Below, one piece after another: positions 25,223 to 34,116 of a stretch of DNA of 58,130 nucleotides (position 1 is its first letter; every line of letters starts with the position of its first letter). A program made the translations under genes and the position numbers. Under the pieces are notes generated by a model, which was not told the origin of the DNA, ran no database searches, and saw nothing but the letters and a program-made list of their open reading frames with translations. The stretch covers positions 1 through 58,130 of the forward strand of contig CAISJL010000077.1 of NCBI GenBank assembly GCA_903885665.1, given 5' to 3'. Source of the DNA: an uncultured beta proteobacterium (GTDB lineage: Bacteria; Pseudomonadota; Gammaproteobacteria; Burkholderiales; SG8-41).

Positions 25223-28116
25223 TTAAAATCTCCCTCACCTGCAACAAATGCTTGCCAGAGTCGCCGCACCGCATTAGTCCCCGGTGCAGCCGGAACTGCG
25301 TCAAATTGCGGAGAAGTCTTTAATGGCTCATCAGCAACGGTTTTCAATATACGCACTCGCACATCATACCAACCCGCTTGGCCGGTAATGGGGTCCGAGT
25401 TGGAAATACGCCGACCTTCATGGGTCATCAATTCATCAGAAATCACATGATTCAGTAGAAAACCACGCTGTGACTCATTCGCATCAGGAGCCAAATGCCA
25501 AGCACCTTGCGACTTCCCAATTGCATTCCAAGTCCAGACAGTACCTGGCTCAACCGCCTCGCTGAGTCTACACATACAACGCACTCGCCCATGCATGGAC
25601 TCAACCCACACCCAATCATCATCTGTGATACCGATTGACTTTGCAGTTTGACTATTCACAAACAAATAATTATGTGTATGAATTTGCCGTAGCCACGCAT
25701 TTTGCGAATCCCATGAGTGATACATGGCCATTGGTCTTTGGGTAATGGCGGCTAGGGGATAAGCATCGGTATCGGTCAGCTGCACTTCCAATGGAACATA
25801 ATAAAATGGTAAAGGATCAAAATAAGTGTCTATGCGTTGCCTTAAGTAATCTGGCGGTTGCCGTAATGAACCACCTCGCCCTTGTGCTGCCATTCTAAAC
25901 TTTTGCAAAACTTCAGAATAAATCTGAATCACAATAGGATCAGCATGGCGTCTTATTCGATTATCCACCGCCCAATCTTGATAACCTTTATTCCAATTAC
26001 GCATGTATTGCATAGACATAGGTAGGGGGTGATGAAATACGCAATTATTCTTTTCATACATTGCCCATTGCTCTGGATTTGGCTCTCCTACCATCGTTTT
26101 CTCACCATCGGCACCACGCCATCCAGCCAAAAATCCAATCCCAGATCCTGGCTCTGTTTCATATCGAGTGACAAAATCTGGGTAATCACGAAACTTCCGT
26201 TGACCATGCTCATTCATAAATGCAGGCAACTGTAAACGACCTGCTAACTCAATCAATACCTCTTGAAATGGTCGGCAATCACCTTTGGGCGGTAACACTG
26301 GAATTCTGACCGAATCTGCAGGCCCATCAAACTCAGAGATCGGACGATCCAGCATAGACATCACATCATGACGTTCTAAATAAGTGGTATCTGGTAATAC
26401 TAAATCAGCAAAAGCGGTCATTTCTGATTGAAAGGCATCACATACAATTAAAAATGGGATCTTGTAATCCCCCTGCTCATCACGATCATTAAGCATCTTG
26501 CGCACCTCGACAGTATTCATTGTCGAGTTCCAAGCCATATTAGCCATAAAGATTAATAAGGTATCAATCGGATATGGATCTCCTCGCCAAGCATTGGTAA
26601 TGACATTTTGCATCATGCCATGCACCGCCAATGGATACTCCCAAGAGAACGCCTTATCAATTCTAACGGCCTCTCCATTCGCATCCACAAACAAATCATC
26701 AGGTCCACCAGGCCAACCAAGAGGTAAGCCTGCCAACGGTGTCATTGCTTTGACCGCCTCTGGCCCTTTAGGGGGTTTTGCAAGAGGTGGGATGGGCTGC
26801 GGGAATGGCGCCTTATGGCGGAACCCACCTGGTCGATCTATAGTGCCTAGTGCAGACATAAGCACTGCCAATGCGCGTACCGTCTGAAAACCATTAGAGT
26901 GCGCTGCTAATCCACGCATAGCATGAAAGGCAACAGGATTGCCAGTGACACTATCGTGCTCTTTACCCCAAGAGTCGGTCCACGCAATAGGAAGTTCAAT
27001 GCGTTGATCGCGAGCAGTCACACCAATTTCTTTAGCTAAGCGCCGAATGGTTGAAACTGGAATTCCAGTAATCTTAGAGGCCCATTCTGGCGTGTATTCT
27101 TGCACACGATCTAATAGCAATTGGAATGCAGGCTTGACAGGTATTCCATAAACTTGATATTCACCAAGTAATGCAGGTGCGGCACCCAACGTGTGATTCA
27201 ACACCGCCCGCCCGCTAATACGATCCCACCACAACTGATTTTCAGATTGCTCATCAGCTCTAGAGGACGCTGAAGACTTTAATCTTACGGTCGCACCAAA
27301 ATTAGGGCTATGCGGATCTGTATCAATCAAATATCCAGCATTGGTATAACGCACCAAAAACTCACGATCATAAAGTCCCAAGTTTAAAATTTCGTGAGTC
27401 AATGCTAACAATAATGCACCATCAGTACCAGGACGTATCGGTACCCACTCATCAGCAATAGCGGAATAACCAGTCCGCACTGGATTTATGGATATAAATC
27501 GTCCACCACGACGCTTTAACTTTGAAATCGCAATTTTAAGTGGATTCGAGTGATGATCTTCTGCAGTGCCGATCATGACAAATAACTTTGCACGATCAAG
27601 ATCAGGTCCTCCGAACTCCCAAAAACTTCCACCAACCGTATAGATCATCCCCGCCGCCATATTGACGGAACAAAATCCGCCATGCGCAGCATAATTCGGC
27701 GTGCCAAATTGACGGGCAAATAGACCTGTCAACGCCTGCATTTGATCGCGACCGGTGAACATTGCAAATCGCTTTGGATCCGTTTCACGAATATGAAGCA
27801 GCCTGGACTCCATAATCGAAAAGGCCTCATCCCATGATATGGTCTCAAACTCTCCAAGGCCTCTTTCAGCGTTGGCTTTGCGACGCAAGGGTTGAGTCAA
27901 TCTTGCCGGCGAATATTGCTTCATGATACCAGAGGCGCCCTTGGCGCAAATCACCCCTTTATTGAGGGGGTGCTCAGGATTACCTTCTATATAACGCACC
28001 TCGCCCTTCTTAATATGCACCCTAATACCACAACGACAAGCGCACATGTAGCAGGTAGTATTTTTAACGCAGTCAATGCCTGCACTCTGACTGCCGCTTG
28101 TCTCGCCAAGTCTCAC
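25219..28116 (-). CDS. soeA: molybdopterin oxidoreductase large subunit, probably sulfite dehydrogenase SoeA
   Basis: 965-aa bis-MGD enzyme of the DMSO reductase superfamily. The N-terminal [4Fe-4S] motif is C22-x2-C25-x3-C29 with C57 (CAKGASGIMKQYSPARL). There is no twin-arginine signal, so it stays in the cytoplasm. That, plus the order A-B-C and the opening KNTTCYMCACRCGIRVH, fits SoeA, which oxidises sulfite to sulfate and donates electrons to quinone. A Cys in AAHGGFCSVNMAAG is a candidate Mo ligand. There is no in-frame TGA, so unlike some formate dehydrogenases it is not a Sec enzyme. The start is GTG 28116 with a weak ribosome-binding site. Polysulfide or thiosulfate reductase is the main alternative. 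Confidence 0.8.
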   Translation of the reverse strand: MRLGETSGSQSAGIDCVKNTTCYMCACRCGIRVHIKKGEVRYIEGNPEHPLNKGVICAKGASGIMKQYSPARLTQPLRRKANAERGLGEFETISWDEAFSIMESRLLHIRETDPKRFAMFTGRDQMQALTGLFARQFGTPNYAAHGGFCSVNMAAGMIYTVGGSFWEFGGPDLDRAKLFVMIGTAEDHHSNPLKIAISKLKRRGGRFISINPVRTGYSAIADEWVPIRPGTDGALLLALTHEILNLGLYDREFLVRYTNAGYLIDTDPHSPNFGATVRLKSSASSRADEQSENQLWWDRISGRAVLNHTLGAAPALLGEYQVYGIPVKPAFQLLLDRVQEYTPEWASKITGIPVSTIRRLAKEIGVTARDQRIELPIAWTDSWGKEHDSVTGNPVAFHAMRGLAAHSNGFQTVRALAVLMSALGTIDRPGGFRHKAPFPQPIPPLAKPPKGPEAVKAMTPLAGLPLGWPGGPDDLFVDANGEAVRIDKAFSWEYPLAVHGMMQNVITNAWRGDPYPIDTLLIFMANMAWNSTMNTVEVRKMLNDRDEQGDYKIPFLIVCDAFQSEMTAFADLVLPDTTYLERHDVMSMLDRPISEFDGPADSVRIPVLPPKGDCRPFQEVLIELAGRLQLPAFMNEHGQRKFRDYPDFVTRYETEPGSGIGFLAGWRGADGEKTMVGEPNPEQWAMYEKNNCVFHHPLPMSMQYMRNWNKGYQDWAVDNRIRRHADPIVIQIYSEVLQKFRMAAQGRGGSLRQPPDYLRQRIDTYFDPLPFYYVPLEVQLTDTDAYPLAAITQRPMAMYHSWDSQNAWLRQIHTHNYLFVNSQTAKSIGITDDDWVWVESMHGRVRCMCRLSEAVEPGTVWTWNAIGKSQGAWHLAPDANESQRGFLLNHVISDELMTHEGRRISNSDPITGQAGWYDVRVRILKTVADEPLKTSPQFDAVPAAPGTNAVRRLWQAFVAGEGDFK

Positions 28117-28296
28117 ATGAGCACCAAGTTTCTTGTTGTCATGCTATAGATTTTAAATCGCAAGCAATGACTCTCCCACTAAAAATTACTTATGAGGCCA
28201 TTAATAAGACTAAGTTCTAGGGCGTAGAAATACTTAAAATGGACAATCAAAATATCGGCACTATTTTGATGAGTTTAGACTAAAACCCTGTAATTT

Positions 28297-28824
28297 TTAC
28301 AATAAGACTTCAGGATCCTCATCAACGATTAGAAACTGATGAAAATCATAATGTATAAACTCTTCTCTACGCATATATTCTAGATAGCTCAGCAATGGAT
28401 CGAAGTATCCAGAAACATTTAAAAGTGCAAAACATTTGTTTTGTAGTCCTAATTGCGTCAATGTCATCACTTCAAACAGCTTATCTAATGTTCCAACCCC
28501 ACCTGGCAACGCCATAAATGCGCCAGCTTGCTCAATCATTTGCGACTTTCGATCGGCAATAGAATCAGTAATTGACAATGCATTTAATTGACTAGATACC
28601 AATTCACGCGCCACCAGCCCGCGCGTTGTGACCCCTACAATATGTACACCTTCTGCGATAGCGGTATCAGCAACAACACCCATCAATCCAGTGCTGCCTC
28701 CCCCATAAACAATACTCAAACCCGCTTTTGCAATAGACCGAATTAATGCCTCTACAGACCTTCTATATATATCACTCGATCCTGATACAGAACCACAAAA
28801 AATACAAACACTATTGATAGGCAA
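28297..28824 (-). CDS. LOG-family (TIGR00730) protein with altered catalytic motif
   Basis: 175-aa Rossmann-fold protein of the LOG family, nucleoside 5'-monophosphate phosphoribohydrolases that can release cytokinin bases. SVCIFCGSVSG, YGGGSTGLMG and MALPGGVGTLD are clear. The signature PGGxGTxxE ends in Lys here (GTLDK, codon AAG) instead of Glu, which is a catalytic position. The enzyme may be inactive or changed, or the following Glu (LFE) may compensate. The start appears to be TTG 28824, because an in-frame TGA lies four codons upstream with no other start between. Confidence 0.82.
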   Translation of the reverse strand: MPINSVCIFCGSVSGSSDIYRRSVEALIRSIAKAGLSIVYGGGSTGLMGVVADTAIAEGVHIVGVTTRGLVARELVSSQLNALSITDSIADRKSQMIEQAGAFMALPGGVGTLDKLFEVMTLTQLGLQNKCFALLNVSGYFDPLLSYLEYMRREEFIHYDFHQFLIVDEDPEVLL

Positions 28825-28908
28825 TAGACCATCTCATGGTATTCTTATTTTGATAGGTTATATTCAAAATAAAAAAATTCAATAAAATAAGATTTAGATA
28901 TTTGCAAT

Positions 28909-29556
28909 CTAAGCCTCTAACATTTGCTCCATTGCTTGTAATATTGCTGCTGGTTCTTGCGCGCCAGATATACCTACACGTCGATTAATGATAAAAAAAG
29001 GCACCCCTTGTATACCCAACTGCCGCGCATCATGCTCTGAAGCTGAAATTAATTCTTTATCTGCATCGCTTTGCAAATATGCAATCACTGCTGCCGACTC
29101 AATACCCACATCAACCGCACATTGAATAAGCAAAGCTTCATCACATAAATTAAGACCCTGTATAAAATATGCATGAAATATACGCTCAACCACCGCATCT
29201 TGAAGATGTCGTGTTGCGGCAAAGTGAATCAAACGATGTGCGTTAAACGTATTTGGTTGCATTTGAATTCGATTGAACGAAAAATGAATACCCACAGTCA
29301 AACCAACTTCGGCAACACGTTGGTAGCGTGAAATATCTGGACTACCAAATTTCCTGGTTAGGTAATCAGCCCGAGCAATGCCACTAGCTGGTAAGTCCGG
29401 ATTTAATTGAAAAGGTAACCAACTCACGGTTGGAATTGGTCCATTAGGGTGTAATTCTGAAAATTGCTTTAAGGCGATTTCGAGCTTACGCTTCCCAATG
29501 AAGCACCAAGGTCAAACAGGGTCAGAGACCACTTCAACATTGACTAATGATTCCAT
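28909..29556 (-). CDS. selenocysteine-containing DsbA/FrnE-family oxidoreductase, TGA at codon 15 (UPWC motif)
   Basis: 215 residues when TGA is read as Sec. It is a cytoplasmic DsbA-like thioredoxin-fold protein of the FrnE/2-hydroxychromene-2-carboxylate isomerase-like group. ATG 29556 follows GGAGAG. The N-terminus reads MESLVNVEVVSDPV-[TGA]-PWCFIGKRKLEIAL, where homologues have a CPWC active site, so the TGA (complement of 29512-29514) replaces the nucleophilic first Cys. The frame is intact afterwards, with GVPFFIINRRVGISGAQEP (cis-Pro loop) near the C-terminus. A 7-bp hairpin follows the TGA. Automatic callers would start at 29427 and lose the active site. Role: thiol/disulfide exchange; partner unknown. 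A nonsense mutation is the alternative. Confidence 0.9.
29488..29506 (-). promoter_or_regulatory. candidate bacterial SECIS element in the DsbA-like mRNA
   Basis: Starting 6 nt after the UGA, GUGCUUC pairs with GAAGCGU (five Watson-Crick pairs closing the loop plus two G-U wobbles at the base). The loop is AUUGG, with its G residues 16-17 nt after the UGA. This is the spacing and loop content expected for SelB binding. The stem falls over the codons for the conserved WCFIGKR segment. Confidence 0.7.
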
Positions 29557-29617
29557 AACTCTCCAAAATATTATTTAAATGACATAAACAAATAAAAGTG
29601 AAGCTCAATAAAGGAGC

Positions 29618-30991
29618 TTATGCACGTAATGAAGTTAAATCCACCGCTCCAGAAAATAACTGGGGCACTGCACTTAAAAATTCACTGGCTTTTAGTTCGC
29701 TCCATCCACCGAACAGACAATTTAATCTAAATTTATTCTCAATCTCAGCCCTAGATAGGGGCTCTTGAGCACCACCACGTATATGTGGTTGTCGCTCCTC
29801 AAATACACGACCATCCTTAAGCGTCATTGACACATGACCAGTGTAAGCGCGAGGATAGGGATTATTAGGATCCACAACATAACTGATCTTACTTGCAAGC
29901 TCTAAAATTCTAGGATCACTTACCGTCTGATCCGTAAAAGCAGATAACCCAGCACCACCTGTAATAAACGCTACAGCAATATTAAACGGTGCACTAAACT
30001 TCGCCGCATAAGCATTAGCTGGACGCTGCTTTGCATGTAGGGGATCCCATAAGCGATGTACGTAACCTTCTGCAGTCTCGCATAACACCGACGCCACCTC
30101 CTCAGCCTTAAATCCTTTTTGAGCAAGACGTAATGCACAATCTACGTAAGGTTGATTCATTGTGCCTGTTGCATACGGCTTAAAAGTAATTCTAGAGGCA
30201 TACCAATCCTCTCCAAAGCCTTCTGTAAGGACTGCATAATTACCAGCAGACTGTCGAGCGAATCCACTATACAAACCGTGCGTTCCTTCAAACACAGTTC
30301 GAGGTCCAAGAAAGCCCTGTTGCCCAAGTCGCGCCGCTTGAATACCCACCTGCGCCGCCCATCCAGCGTGCAATCGCTTAGTCCAAGCACCCTCTGCTAA
30401 GTATTCAATAATTCCGCTAGCCATACTGCCAGCAATACCTAAGGCATCGACTGTCTGGCGATGACTTAAACGCATCGTCCTGGAAACCGCTAGGGTTGCA
30501 CCCATTGCACCTAATATTGCCGTTGGATGAAAGCCAGACTTATGAATTGCCTTTGGCACGACCATAGACATTCGACATAAGGACTCAACCCCTACAACAA
30601 ATCCTGCCATCACATCATGGCCACTACAGCCAAAACGCTCAGCAACAGCCAAAACTGCTGGCGCAATCACTGTACTAGAGTGTACAGGCCCGCCTTCAAA
30701 AGTATCGTCAAAATCTTCACCATGGGTAGCGGTACCATTAATCAAAGCCGCAGCCTCTGCAGAAAAAGTTTGATGATGACCGATCGCAGTACAAGGCCCT
30801 CCAGTATCTACACCTGCAATCACTGCATTGACATAGTCGGTGTTTCTAGAGGCCACGCATAAACCGACGACATCTATCAATAATTCTTCAGCTCTATCGA
30901 TCATCAATTTTGGTATCTTACTAATATCTAAATCTATAGATTGCTTCGCCAACAATTCGGCAATAGCAACTACTGGGAGATGATCAGTCAT
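29618..30991 (-). CDS. MmgE/PrpD family protein
   Basis: 457-aa member of the MmgE/PrpD family, which includes 2-methylcitrate dehydratase, cis-aconitate decarboxylase and iminodisuccinate epimerase. ALINGTATHGEDFDDTFEGGPVHSS (about residues 85-110) and GWAAQVGIQAARLGQQGFLGP are family hallmarks; the substrate-site His and Asp residues of HGEDFDD and the Lys/His of KPYATGTMNQP are present. It is the last gene of a minus-strand cluster with a tripartite tricarboxylate transporter. Its substrate is probably an imported di- or tricarboxylate; the exact reaction is unknown. Confidence 0.85.
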   Translation of the reverse strand: MTDHLPVVAIAELLAKQSIDLDISKIPKLMIDRAEELLIDVVGLCVASRNTDYVNAVIAGVDTGGPCTAIGHHQTFSAEAAALINGTATHGEDFDDTFEGGPVHSSTVIAPAVLAVAERFGCSGHDVMAGFVVGVESLCRMSMVVPKAIHKSGFHPTAILGAMGATLAVSRTMRLSHRQTVDALGIAGSMASGIIEYLAEGAWTKRLHAGWAAQVGIQAARLGQQGFLGPRTVFEGTHGLYSGFARQSAGNYAVLTEGFGEDWYASRITFKPYATGTMNQPYVDCALRLAQKGFKAEEVASVLCETAEGYVHRLWDPLHAKQRPANAYAAKFSAPFNIAVAFITGGAGLSAFTDQTVSDPRILELASKISYVVDPNNPYPRAYTGHVSMTLKDGRVFEERQPHIRGGAQEPLSRAEIENKFRLNCLFGGWSELKASEFLSAVPQLFSGAVDLTSLRA

Positions 30992-31047
30992 ATAATTTCT
31001 CAGATAAAATATATAAAATTTTCAATCATTACTTTAAGTAATGCGTA

Positions 31048-32058
31048 TCAACGAATAACTTTAGCACCAGCTTCTTTTAGAATTTCACGCATTTGATCGG
31101 TATATCCATCAATAAAATGAGATAACTCCGCAGATTTTTGATAGCCATCCTCAAACTGCTGATCTTCTAAATATTTGCGCCAAGTTGCAGTTTTACTTAA
31201 TCGATAAAACAAGTTTTCATAATAGGAAATCACGTCTACTGGAATGCCACTAGACATTACAATACCTCTGACTTGGGGCACATTTGGAATATTAAATCCG
31301 GCTTCTTTTAATGTGGGTATATTTGAAAAACCAGGCAAGCGCTTCTCTGCGACCTGAGCAATCACACGCAAACTCCCAGCCCTAATGTGCTCCCCAGCCT
31401 CTTGGGGTTCTATCACCATCACGTTGACATGGCCGCCAAGCAATGCTGAAATTCGCTCACCACCGCCCGGAAAGGAAATAAATGTCCAATTCGATCCGGT
31501 ACTCTTCATCAATAGTTGTCTAACAACATTGTCTCGACTAGTACTAGAACCACCTGATTGTTTTAGCATGCCAGGAGATTTTTTTGCAGCCTCAATAAAG
31601 TCTTTCAATGTTTTATAAGGAGCGTCGCTTTTTACGGCAATTAGAGCGGGCTCTAACACCAATCGGGCGATTGGCGTCATATCTTTAACACTGACTTTAG
31701 TCTCTGATCGAGTCAGCGGCGTAATCAACCAATTGCCCGTGAACACTGCAATCGTGTGTGTGTCACCTTTCTTCTCTGCCATATAAGTCATTGCCGTCAC
31801 GCCACTGCCACCAGTTTTGTTATTAATTTGAAATCTTACCGGTGACAGATTCTCTTTTTCAACAGTCTGTACAATAAAACGTGCAAGTAAATCAGACCCA
31901 CCACCGGGCCCGGTATGCACAACAAATTCAATCGGCTTCGTCGGTTTAAAATCAGCGTGCAATGAAAAAGGGGATAGCATGTAAATAAATAAACAGGCCA
32001 TCCCTGTTTTTTTCGAGTTCGACAAATCAAGCATTTTCAAGCTCACTTTCTCTAACAT
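31048..32058 (-). CDS. tctC: TctC-type tricarboxylate transporter receptor
   Basis: 336-aa periplasmic solute receptor of the tripartite tricarboxylate transporter (TTT) family. A signal segment (GMACLFIYMLSPFSLHA) precedes DFKPTKPIEFVVHTGPGGGSD. It differs from the Bug receptors in this window (GGSGVTAMTYMAEKKGDTHT replaces the PDGYTL region) and is the TctC-like branch that works with dedicated TctA/TctB. It lies 42 bp downstream of tctA. Order on the transcript is tctB-tctA-tctC. Confidence 0.88.
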   Translation of the reverse strand: MLEKVSLKMLDLSNSKKTGMACLFIYMLSPFSLHADFKPTKPIEFVVHTGPGGGSDLLARFIVQTVEKENLSPVRFQINNKTGGSGVTAMTYMAEKKGDTHTIAVFTGNWLITPLTRSETKVSVKDMTPIARLVLEPALIAVKSDAPYKTLKDFIEAAKKSPGMLKQSGGSSTSRDNVVRQLLMKSTGSNWTFISFPGGGERISALLGGHVNVMVIEPQEAGEHIRAGSLRVIAQVAEKRLPGFSNIPTLKEAGFNIPNVPQVRGIVMSSGIPVDVISYYENLFYRLSKTATWRKYLEDQQFEDGYQKSAELSHFIDGYTDQMREILKEAGAKVIR

Positions 32059-32100
32059 TTATAGCGATATAATTGAAATAGTTTCTAACATAATCAAGTA

Positions 32101-33612
32101 CTAACCATTATCTTCAATCGCACGAATACGCCATTGATTAAAATTTCTAAATAATGGCAAGCAAACCAACAGTAAAGATATAAACAGCAATGTTGCGGCA
32201 ATTGGACGATGATATAGAATACTCAAATCACCTTGTGACATCATCAATGACTGACGCAATGCACGCTCCATAGAGTCGCCAAGAACAAGGCCTAATATTA
32301 AGGGCGCAGTGGGATAATCTAGACGACGCATTAAATAACCCAGCAATCCAAATAACGACAACATCCAACAATCAAAAAAACTACTGGAGCTAGTATAAAT
32401 TCCTACTATCGATATGCCAAATATAATCGGATATAAAATATATTCTCTCAATTTTAATATCTGCGCAAATAATGGAATAAGTGGTAAATTCAAAATAAGT
32501 AGCATCACATTGCCCACATACATACTCGCCACCAAACCCCAAAACAACTCTGGATTATCCTGAATCATTAATGGTCCAGGACGCAGCCCCCACAGAACAA
32601 ACGCTGCCAGAAGAATTGCAGTAGTGCCAGAGCCTGGTATGCCAAGTGTCAACAGCGGCACTAGAGCGCCGCCGGTTTCTGAGTTGTTAGCGCCTTCAGG
32701 TGCTGCCACACCCTCTGGAACTCCAGTGCCAAATTTCTCAGGATGCTTTGAAACAGCCTTTTCTAAACCATAAGATATAAAAGAGGCAATAGTCGATCCT
32801 GCGCCTGGCAACACACCAATAATAAAACCAACGACTGAACCGTTGAAAAATGCAAATCGGCAGGCCTTCAATTCTGCCATTGTCGGCAATAATTCTCGCA
32901 TACCCTTAGGTACAGGGAGCAATGAGGCACCGCCCTGCATTTCCATATTTGCAAAGACTTCACCTAAAGCAAAAATACCAATGGCAACAACCACAAAATC
33001 AATACCATCTAGTAATTCAGCGCTACCAAAAGTAAAGCGTGAGGCGTCGGTAAACAAATCAATACCCATGCTTGCAATCCACAAGCCGAATAGCATCGCG
33101 AGCAGGGCCTTAATCATTGAATCACCAGCCAACAAAACAACCATTGCCAGCCCTAAGATCATCAGTGCGAAATACTCAGGAGAGCTAAAGGAAAGAGCTA
33201 TCTTCGCCAATGGCGGTGCTAGCAACATCAAACCAAGAACTCCAACGGTGCCGGCCACAAACGATGATATTGCGGCAATACCTAAAGCCGCTCCTGCGCG
33301 GCCATTCCTGGCCATTTGATATCCATCAAGACAGGTCACTACAGAAGCTGACTCGCCAGGCACATTCAGTAATATTGCGGTCGTAGAACCGCCATATTTA
33401 GCCCCATAATAAATACCGGCAAGCATAATCAAACCACTCGTTGGAGGCATACCAAAAGTTAATGGCAATAGCATTGCTATAGTCGCAGCGGGGCCTAATC
33501 CCGGCATAATGCCAACTACGGTGCCTAAAAAAACACCCGCAAAACACCATAATAAATTCAGCGGTTGCAGCGCAATTGAAAAACCGTTAAAAAGTCCACT
33601 CAAAATTTCCAT
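32101..33612 (-). CDS. tctA: TctA, large membrane subunit of tripartite tricarboxylate transporter
   Basis: 503-aa polytopic membrane protein with about 12 hydrophobic segments. The conserved GIMPGLGPAATIAMLLPLTF and the internal PGAGSTIASFISYGLEK repeat, GVAAPEGANNSETGGALVPLLTLGIPGSGT and a C-terminal LGLVLGDSMERALRQSL are diagnostic of TctA. The frame is open to 33633, but ATG 33612 follows the tctB stop by one base (TGATATG), so I use that start. It transports citrate-like anions using the ion gradient, with TctB and TctC. Confidence 0.95.
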   Translation of the reverse strand: MEILSGLFNGFSIALQPLNLLWCFAGVFLGTVVGIMPGLGPAATIAMLLPLTFGMPPTSGLIMLAGIYYGAKYGGSTTAILLNVPGESASVVTCLDGYQMARNGRAGAALGIAAISSFVAGTVGVLGLMLLAPPLAKIALSFSSPEYFALMILGLAMVVLLAGDSMIKALLAMLFGLWIASMGIDLFTDASRFTFGSAELLDGIDFVVVAIGIFALGEVFANMEMQGGASLLPVPKGMRELLPTMAELKACRFAFFNGSVVGFIIGVLPGAGSTIASFISYGLEKAVSKHPEKFGTGVPEGVAAPEGANNSETGGALVPLLTLGIPGSGTTAILLAAFVLWGLRPGPLMIQDNPELFWGLVASMYVGNVMLLILNLPLIPLFAQILKLREYILYPIIFGISIVGIYTSSSSFFDCWMLSLFGLLGYLMRRLDYPTAPLILGLVLGDSMERALRQSLMMSQGDLSILYHRPIAATLLFISLLLVCLPLFRNFNQWRIRAIEDNG

Positions 33613-33613
33613 A

Positions 33614-34093
33614 TCACAACCCCAAAGGACCAACTGGAAAATTCAACTGCAGCGCATATGCAAAAATAAAATAAAAGCCTACAGAAATACCAATAGCAGT
33701 TGTGATGGCAATCTTCTGATTCTGTTGATACATAAATTTAATAACAAACCAAGTCAGTGCGCTCAGGACAATTAAAAAGCCTAAGTATTTCATTAAAAAA
33801 ACACTCAAACTAAACAATAACCAGGCACTGAGGGCCCTCCCCACCTCAGACCAATTCACTGTTTTTGGATTTTCTGATGTCCGAGCTTCAAGTATTGCAC
33901 TAGCTACCAATAATAATGAAAGGAACACCATAGCTAAACCATACCAGTATGGGAAAAAACCTGGGCCGGGCCCTTCAATCGTCATGTAATCCCAATTTAA
34001 AGCCTGAGTAAATATATAACTACCCAAGGCAGCCAATACCAATCCAGAAATAAAATTACCATTGATCAGCATTGATCGCTTATTAGATAGCAT
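33614..34093 (-). CDS. tctB: TctB, small membrane subunit of tripartite tricarboxylate transporter
   Basis: About 159-aa protein with four predicted membrane helices, including FISGLVLAALGSYIFTQAL near the N-terminus and ALSAWLLFSLSVFLMKYLGF later. GPGPGFFPYWYGLAMVFLSLLL is a TctB signature. The longest frame begins at a GTG (34117) overlapping the VOC gene stop; ATG 34093 with AGGG upstream is the better start. It is directly followed by tctA. Confidence 0.9.
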   Translation of the reverse strand: MLSNKRSMLINGNFISGLVLAALGSYIFTQALNWDYMTIEGPGPGFFPYWYGLAMVFLSLLLVASAILEARTSENPKTVNWSEVGRALSAWLLFSLSVFLMKYLGFLIVLSALTWFVIKFMYQQNQKIAITTAIGISVGFYFIFAYALQLNFPVGPLGL

Positions 34094-34116
34094 ACGATAC
34101 CCTAGTTCTGTTAGCA

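Noticed and set aside
25219-28116. Possible selenocysteine formate dehydrogenase
   Set aside because: No in-frame TGA occurs in the gene, and the subunit make-up and N-terminus resemble sulfite dehydrogenase/DMSO reductase relatives rather than formate dehydrogenase.
32843-33319. 158-aa plus-strand frame antisense to tctA
   Set aside because: No ribosome-binding site or family features; composition is what an antisense frame of a membrane-protein gene gives.
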